Shown here: piece after piece, positions 6,703 to 11,130 of the stretch | Position numbering within the stretch: the stretch's first letter is position 1 | How the letters are laid out: every line of letters begins with the position of its first letter | DNA from: Rickettsia typhi | GTDB lineage: Bacteria > Pseudomonadota > Alphaproteobacteria > Rickettsiales > UBA1997 | Length of the DNA: 11,130 bases | NCBI GenBank assembly: GCA_945906835.1 | Contig: CAMDRL010000032.1 | Coordinates: 1-11,130, forward strand | Direction of reading: 5' to 3' | Translations under genes and position numbers: made by a program | The notes under the pieces: model-generated | Database searches by the model: none | Told to the model about the DNA's origin: nothing | Seen by the model: only the letters and a program-made list of their open reading frames with translations

Positions 6703-7905
6703 ATGTCATTTCTAGCAAATTCTCTAAGTAACATTAAACCATCCCCAACAATTGCCATTTCAATGAAAGCCGCAGAATTAAAGGCTTCAGGCAAAGATAT
6801 TATTTCACTTGGGATGGGAGAGCCAGATTTTGATACTCCAGATCACATCAAAGAAGTTGCAATTAAGGCAATTCAAAAAGGCGACACAAAATACACGGCA
6901 GTTGACGGAACTGCCGCTCTTAAAAAAGCTATTATTGAAAAATTCAAAAGAGAAAATTCTTTGGAATATAAAGCTTCAGAAATAATTGTTAGCACTGGTG
7001 CGAAGCAGGTTATTTACAACGCTTTAGTTGCCAGTTTAAATGCTGGAGATGAAGTTATTATTCCAGCACCTTATTGGGTTTCTTATCCTGACATGGTTTT
7101 ACTTGCGGGTGGGACTCCTGTAATTGTTGATTCAACTGCTGCCACTAATTTTAAAATTTCACCTAAAGATTTAGAAGCAAAAATTAACTCAAAAACTAAA
7201 TGGATAATTTTAAATTCTCCAAGCAATCCAACTGGCGCATGCTACAGTGCTGATGATTTAAAAGCTTTAGCAGAAGTTTTATTGAGACATCCGCAAGTTC
7301 ATATCATGGCTGATGATATTTACGAACACTTAATTTTTGATGGTTTAAAATTTTCTACAATTGCACAAGTTGAGCCAAGATTAAAAGATCGCTGTTTAGT
7401 AATTAATGGCGTTTCTAAAGCCTATGCCATGACTGGCTGGAGAATTGGTTACGGCGCTGGCCCTGAAAAATTAATCAAAGCCATGTCAATGATTCAATCT
7501 CAAAGCACTTCCAGCCCTTGCTCAATTAGTCAAGCCGCTTCAGTTGAGGCTTTAAGCGCCACTCATGATTATTTAAGAACTAATGCGAAAATTTTTGAAA
7601 ATCGCCGCAACATGGTAGTTTCAATGCTTAATGCCATTGATGGCATTGAGTGCAACACACCAAATGGTGCATTTTATGTGTTTCCATCTTGCTTGGGCTT
7701 ATTTGGCAAAAAAACTCCAGCTGGAAAAGTAATTGAAAATGACAATGATTTTTCTGCTTTCTTACTTGAAGATGCTTTAGTTGCAGTTGTTCCAGGAGTT
7801 GCTTTTGGATTAGAAGGCTTCTTTAGAATTTCTTACGCTGCAAGTGATGAATTTTTGAAAAATGCTATGCAAAGAATCGCAGATTCTTGCAAGAAGTTAA
7901 AATAA
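6703..7905 (+). CDS. aatA: Aspartate aminotransferase, AatA type (class I)
   Basis: This PLP enzyme interconverts aspartate and 2-oxoglutarate with oxaloacetate and glutamate. Some members of this subgroup also use prephenate. At 400 residues it has the expected length. Visible features are ISLGMGEPDFDTP (34-46), KYTAVDGTAALKKAI (63-77), PAPYWVSYPDM (121-131), NSPSNPTG (171-178, Asn175), ADDIYEH (203-209, with Asp204 and Tyr207 at PLP), Schiff-base Lys239 in NGVSKAYAMTGWRIGY, and Arg375 in FFRISYA for the substrate carboxylate. The ATG at 6703 lies just before the conserved LSNIKPSPT start and has no Shine-Dalgarno sequence. It is read from a strong promoter at 6599-6627, divergent from virB3. 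It is a distant homologue of the aminotransferase at 3187-4374; the two belong to different subfamilies. Confidence 0.93.
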   Translation: MSFLANSLSNIKPSPTIAISMKAAELKASGKDIISLGMGEPDFDTPDHIKEVAIKAIQKGDTKYTAVDGTAALKKAIIEKFKRENSLEYKASEIIVSTGAKQVIYNALVASLNAGDEVIIPAPYWVSYPDMVLLAGGTPVIVDSTAATNFKISPKDLEAKINSKTKWIILNSPSNPTGACYSADDLKALAEVLLRHPQVHIMADDIYEHLIFDGLKFSTIAQVEPRLKDRCLVINGVSKAYAMTGWRIGYGAGPEKLIKAMSMIQSQSTSSPCSISQAASVEALSATHDYLRTNAKIFENRRNMVVSMLNAIDGIECNTPNGAFYVFPSCLGLFGKKTPAGKVIENDNDFSAFLLEDALVAVVPGVAFGLEGFFRISYAASDEFLKNAMQRIADSCKKLK

Positions 7906-7909
7906 ATTA

Positions 7910-7950
7910 AGATTCTTGTCATTCCCAATTAGGCGAGAATGACAAGATCT
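7910..7950. repeat. Palindromic repeat at the aatA-coaX junction
   Basis: AGATTCTTGTCATTC (7910-7924) pairs with GAATGACAAGATCT (7937-7950) with one bulged base and a 12-nt loop. It starts 5 bp after the aatA stop. It overlaps an upstream in-frame ATG of coaX (7939), which is therefore unlikely to be the true start. No T-run follows, so a termination role is uncertain. Confidence 0.7.
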
Positions 7951-7974
7951 GGAATTCTAAGAGAATCAAAAACA

Positions 7975-8745
7975 ATGATATTAACTTTCGACATTGGTAA
8001 TACCAACATAGTTGTTGGGCTTTTTAAAGGTGAAAAATTAACTAATAAATGGCGCGTTATTTCCGATACCAATAAATCTATCGATGATTACGCTGTTGAT
8101 TTAATCGAGCTTTTTCTTACAGAAAAAATTGATTGTTTACAAATTTCAGGAGCAATTATAGCATCCGTTGTCCCTACCCTTACCGCAAAAATTCTTGAAG
8201 CAGTAAAGAAATTTACTAATTGCAAAATTTTAGTTGTTGGTGAATACGATGTAAAACTTGATATTGATATACAGATAAAAAACAAAAATGAAGTTGGTGC
8301 AGACCGTTTAATTAACTCCGTTGCGGGTTATAAAAAATTTGGTGGAAATTTAATTATTGTAGATTTTGGTACAGCCACCACTTTCGATGTAGTTGGAAAT
8401 AATGGCGAATATTTAGGAGGCGCAATTTCTCCAGGAATAACTTTGTCTTTAAAAGCTTTACATGATATGACTGCCAAATTGCCAAAAATTTCTGTTAAAA
8501 AACAAGCTAATGTTATTGGCAAAAACACAGTTGAAGCAATGAATTCAGGAGTTTACTTTGGATATATTTCTTTAATTGAAGGCATGATTGAAAAAATTGA
8601 AAAAGAATATGGCTCAAAAACCACCAGAATTATTACAGGTGGACTTGCTGACATTTTCAAAGAAGCTTTATCAAAAACTATTAATCATCATGAGCCAGAT
8701 CTTACTTTAGATGGCTTAAGGCTTGTTTATTTGATGAACCGGTAA
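7975..8745 (+). CDS. coaX: Type III pantothenate kinase CoaX
   Basis: CoaX phosphorylates pantothenate with ATP, the first committed step of coenzyme A synthesis. The type III enzyme is not feedback-inhibited by CoA and needs a monovalent cation. Seen here: the ASKHA-fold phosphate motif TFDIGNTN (4-11), NEVGADRLINSVAG (105-118), VDFGTATTFDVV (129-140), YLGGAISPG (146-154) and ITGGLAD (220-226). The frame is open from an ATG at 7939, but those 12 extra codons lie in and just after a palindromic repeat. The ATG at 7975 gives the canonical MILTFDIGNTN start and 256 residues, the usual size. A weak AAGAGA is present upstream. coaX followed by rnj is a conserved order in Alphaproteobacteria, often after nuoN and birA; here only the coaX-rnj part remains, with aatA upstream. 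Confidence 0.95.
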   Translation: MILTFDIGNTNIVVGLFKGEKLTNKWRVISDTNKSIDDYAVDLIELFLTEKIDCLQISGAIIASVVPTLTAKILEAVKKFTNCKILVVGEYDVKLDIDIQIKNKNEVGADRLINSVAGYKKFGGNLIIVDFGTATTFDVVGNNGEYLGGAISPGITLSLKALHDMTAKLPKISVKKQANVIGKNTVEAMNSGVYFGYISLIEGMIEKIEKEYGSKTTRIITGGLADIFKEALSKTINHHEPDLTLDGLRLVYLMNR

Positions 8746-8755
8746 AGTATCTTGT

Positions 8756-8821
8756 CACTGCCCACGGTGGTGGGAATTCAGTGCTTATTTAAAAACTGAA
8801 TTCCCACCACCGCGGGCAGTG
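8756..8821. repeat. Long perfect-loop palindrome between coaX and rnj
   Basis: Two 26-nt arms (8756-8781 and 8796-8821) pair with a single mismatch around a 14-nt AT-rich loop. Each arm itself holds a smaller hairpin; in the left arm CCCAC and GTGGG flank GGTG, and both arms contain GAATTC. The sequence differs from the repeats at 2218 and 10637, so it is a separate family. It starts 10 bp after the coaX stop. No T-run follows on either strand. The remaining sequence to 8871 holds only a short A-rich leader for rnj. Confidence 0.9.
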
Positions 8822-8871
8822 AAAAAGGATTGTTAGCTTACCGTTAAACTTTAAAAACCCAAAAAAACAAA

Positions 8872-10614
8872 ATGGACTTAAACTTAAAAAAATACCACAA
8901 CAGCTTACTATTTCTACCTCTGGGTGGTGCCAATGAAATTGGTATGAATGTTAACCTTTATCACCTTGATGGCAAATGGATCATGGTTGACCTTGGTGTT
9001 GGCTTCGCCTCGGATGTTCCAGGAATTGACATGTTAGCACCCGACCTTTCTTTCATTAAAGCACACAAAAAAAATCTTCTAGGAATTATTGTAACTCATA
9101 TTCACGAAGATCACTTAGGCGCTGTTCAGCATTTATGGCGCGAACTTGAAGTTCCAGTTTACGCCTCAAATTTAGCCGCAAATTTTCTACGCTCTAAGTT
9201 AGCAGAATTTAAATTAGACAAACAGGTGCCAATTCGCCTTATTGACAATTCTAAAGAGTTAGAAATTGGCCCATTTAAAATTGAATTTTTAGGACTGACT
9301 CATTCAGTTCCTGAAATGAAAGCCTTAATTATCAAGACTTCTCAAGGAAATGTTCTGCATACTGGCGATTGGAAATTTGATCCAAATCCTGTAGTTGGCG
9401 AAGTTTCTGAAAAAGAATTAATCAAAAAATATGGCGATGAAGGAAAATTTTTAGCCGTAATTTGTGATTCAACAAATGCTTTAAATGAAGGACACTCTAA
9501 ATCAGAGGGCGACCTTTATCACTCGTTAAAACTTTTAATTGAAGGCAGAAAAGGCTTAGTTGGCGTTACAACTTTCGCCTCAAATATTGCCAGAGTTCAC
9601 ACAATTGCAAGAATTGCCAAAGACACTGGCAGAAAAATTGTTTTAGCTGGATTTTCTTTACATCGCATTTACGAAGTTGGTAAAAAAAGTGGTTATTTCA
9701 TGGAAGATTTTGATTTCATTTCTGATCGTGAAATGAAGTTTTTTGACAAGAAAGAAATTTTAGTTCTTTGTACAGGATGCCAAGGCGAGCCTAATGCTGC
9801 AGCGAAAAAAATTGCTCTTGATATTCATCCATCAATTCGCTTCACAGTTGGCGATTTAATGATTTTTTCTTCAAAAATTATTCCTGGAAATGAGAAAAAA
9901 ATCTTTGGACTTTTTGATGCTTTAGCAAAAAAACAAATTGATGTAATGACTGAAAAAGATCATTTCGTTCATGTTTCAGGTCACCCTTCTCAAGAAGAGC
10001 TGCGTGAAATGTATGCTTTAGCCAGACCAAAAGTTGCCATTCCAGTTCATGGTGAATTTTTACACACTAAGACTCACGCTGAACTTGCAACTGCTTGTGG
10101 CGTTCCAAAAGTTATTCAAATTGAAAATGGCTTAGCTGTTAAATTATGTGAAGAAAATTTCCAAGAAGAATGCGCTATTGCTGGTTTTGTAAAATCAGGC
10201 TATTTCGGCGTCGATGGCAGACAGCTTTTAGATTTAAAAGGTGAAGTTATTAGAGAAAGACGCAAACTACAAGATGCTGGCGCGGTGATTATTGCTTTGG
10301 CGGTTAATAATTCTTTGGAATTAGTGGCAAAACCAAAAATAATTTGCGTTGGTTCTTATGATTTAAAAGGTGACCACGAAACTGAACATTTCATTCAAGA
10401 TGAAATTCGCTTTTTCTTAAAACAAAGAGCCAAAGAGCTTGATTTGAAGAGTAATAAAGGTTTGCAATTCTTGAAGAAAAAACAGAAAAAATTGCAAGAT
10501 GGTAAAATTTTACCAGCAGTTGAAAAAGCTTTGCGTTCAAAAATTTTGAAAATTTTTGAAGATTTAATGGGAAAAAGACCTGTTATGGAAATATTGATTA
10601 GTTTGGTAGACTAA
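8872..10614 (+). CDS. rnj: Ribonuclease J
   Basis: RNase J is a metallo-beta-lactamase / beta-CASP ribonuclease with 5'-to-3' exonuclease and endonuclease activity, used in mRNA decay and rRNA maturation. Residues seen: the start LPLGGANEIGMNVNLY (15-30), zinc motif HIHEDH (76-81), LTHS with His144, HTGDWK with Asp166, the beta-CASP block with CDSTNA (198-203), TGCQGE (301-306), VSGHPSQEEL (368-377, His371) and PVHGE (391-395, His393). The C-terminal domain continues to residue 580, a normal length for the family. All metal ligands are present, so activity is expected. The ATG at 8872 has an A-rich leader and no Shine-Dalgarno sequence. It follows coaX as in many Alphaproteobacteria and is followed 22 bp later by a palindromic repeat that may stabilise its 3' end. 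Confidence 0.96.
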   Translation: MDLNLKKYHNSLLFLPLGGANEIGMNVNLYHLDGKWIMVDLGVGFASDVPGIDMLAPDLSFIKAHKKNLLGIIVTHIHEDHLGAVQHLWRELEVPVYASNLAANFLRSKLAEFKLDKQVPIRLIDNSKELEIGPFKIEFLGLTHSVPEMKALIIKTSQGNVLHTGDWKFDPNPVVGEVSEKELIKKYGDEGKFLAVICDSTNALNEGHSKSEGDLYHSLKLLIEGRKGLVGVTTFASNIARVHTIARIAKDTGRKIVLAGFSLHRIYEVGKKSGYFMEDFDFISDREMKFFDKKEILVLCTGCQGEPNAAAKKIALDIHPSIRFTVGDLMIFSSKIIPGNEKKIFGLFDALAKKQIDVMTEKDHFVHVSGHPSQEELREMYALARPKVAIPVHGEFLHTKTHAELATACGVPKVIQIENGLAVKLCEENFQEECAIAGFVKSGYFGVDGRQLLDLKGEVIRERRKLQDAGAVIIALAVNNSLELVAKPKIICVGSYDLKGDHETEHFIQDEIRFFLKQRAKELDLKSNKGLQFLKKKQKKLQDGKILPAVEKALRSKILKIFEDLMGKRPVMEILISLVD

Positions 10615-10636
10615 TTTAAGACCGAATTTGCATTGT

Positions 10637-10733
10637 CTACCGCCCCTAACCTCTCCTTATCAAGGAGGGGGATGCTGACGCACCGAACTCGAAATAGTTC
10701 CCCTCCTTGATAAGGAGGGGTTAGGGGCGGTAG
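10637..10733. repeat. Nested palindromic intergenic repeat, copy 2
   Basis: The outer arms CTACCGCCCCTAACC at 10637 and GGTTAGGGGCGGTAG ending at 10733 pair, with one C/T difference from full complementarity through the inner part. CCCCTCCTT (10700-10708) pairs with AAGGAGGGG (10712-10720) around GAT, and a central GAACT (10685-10689) pairs with AGTTC (10696-10700). Copy 1 at 2218-2321 shares the arms and the central GAACT...AGTTC hairpin, but the loop bases differ, so the fold is conserved more than the sequence. It lies between rnj and the truncated alaS frame. Confidence 0.92.
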
Positions 10734-10789
10734 AAATCAAAACTTCAAACTAAAAAATACAACTCACCCCCTAGTACTTAAAAAAAACT

Positions 10790-11130
10790 ATGACAACAAA
10801 ACCAGAACTAAAAATAATCGCCGACCACCTCCGCTCTTCCTGCTTTTTAATCGCCGACGGAGTAATGCCAAGCAACGAAGGCAGAGGTTATGTACTTCGC
10901 CGCATCATGCGCCGTGCCATGCGCCAAATTCACAAGCTTGGTGCCAAACAAGCAGTAATGTATAAATTAGTTGATTCCCTAATCAAAGAAATGGGCACCG
11001 CCTATCCAGAATTATCAATAGCTCGTGATACAATTATTGATACTTTAAAAAATGAAGAAGAAAAATTTCGTGAGACTTTAGAGAAAGGTTTAAAAATTTT
11101 GGAAGATGCTATTAATCACCCTCCCCTTGA
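10790..11130 (+). CDS. alaS: Alanyl-tRNA synthetase, internal part without catalytic domain; truncated or split (3' end outside window)
   Basis: The frame runs from ATG 10790 through the window edge (113 codons seen). Its residues 5-51 ([12 protein letters not shown], then [20 protein letters not shown]) match the tRNA-recognition domain of alanyl-tRNA synthetase, which in E. coli begins near residue 285 as I recall it. The Asn of MPSNEGRGY aligns with the residue that reads the G3:U70 pair. The class II catalytic core (motifs 1-3) is absent. A TAG at 10772-10774 closes the frame six codons upstream, and the preceding sequence is the palindromic repeat, then rnj. The start has the A-rich leader seen at other genes here. 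Three readings remain: the C-terminal subunit of a split enzyme, a pseudogene remnant, or an assembly join at the repeat. The last codons (AINHPPL) leave the family sequence and may begin a palindromic insertion. Confidence 0.8.
   Translation, partial: MTTKPELKIIADHLRSSCFLIADGVMPSNEGRGYVLRRIMRRAMRQIHKLGAKQAVMYKLVDSLIKEMGTAYPELSIARDTIIDTLKNEEEKFRETLEKGLKILEDAINHPPL

Noticed and set aside
3187..7905. The two aminotransferases as a recent tandem duplication
   Set aside because: They belong to clearly different subfamilies (FGMGNPD / SVSKSYSMAG against LGMGEPD / GVSKAYAMTG) and share only general fold-type I motifs.
8088..8528. Two minus-strand frames within coaX
   Set aside because: They are shadows of the conserved CoaX frame without independent support.
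2218..10733. Repeats considered as CRISPR or as insertion-sequence ends
   Set aside because: The copies are isolated palindromes, not regularly spaced direct repeats with spacers, and no transposase or cas gene is present.

Overview
The window is AT-rich, densely coded bacterial chromosome. The best guess is an obligately host-associated alphaproteobacterium of the Rickettsiales or a close relative. The reasons are a Rickettsiales-type VirB3 with the C-terminal Cys-x2-Cys / YHG / NSYD block, the alphaproteobacterial coaX-rnj neighbour pair, AatA-type and AlaC-like aminotransferases, start codons with almost no Shine-Dalgarno sequence, and palindromic repeats both between genes and, in one case, inside a protein-coding gene as Rickettsia palindromic elements do. 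A type III pantothenate kinase suggests a genome less reduced than classical Rickettsia. The taxonomy is inference from gene content, not a database result.

Layout. (1) 3-407: C-terminal part of an unrecognised gene ending in an intrinsic terminator. (2) 605-2182: RhlE-type DEAD-box RNA helicase with a long basic tail. (3) 2218-2321: nested palindromic repeat between convergent transcription units. (4) 6578 down to 2368, minus strand: virB3 - aspS - class I aminotransferase - trmD; the last three are packed with 6-bp and 0-bp gaps, and trmD carries a 117-bp in-frame palindromic insertion. (5) 6579-6702: divergent promoter region with overlapping -10 boxes. (6) 6703-10614, plus strand: aatA, coaX and rnj, separated by palindromic repeats. 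(7) 10637-10733: second copy of the repeat seen at 2218. (8) 10790 to the end: an alaS reading frame that starts with its own ATG in the middle of the protein, without the catalytic domain.

Functionally this is mostly translation and RNA housekeeping: aspartyl- and alanyl-tRNA charging, tRNA m1G37 methylation, an RNA helicase and RNase J. To this are added amino-acid transamination, the first step of CoA synthesis and one type IV secretion component. I see no defence island, phage or CRISPR. The unusual content is the truncated or split alaS next to a palindromic repeat, the repeat inserted in trmD, virB3 standing without virB4, and at least three kinds of nested palindromes in 11 kb.
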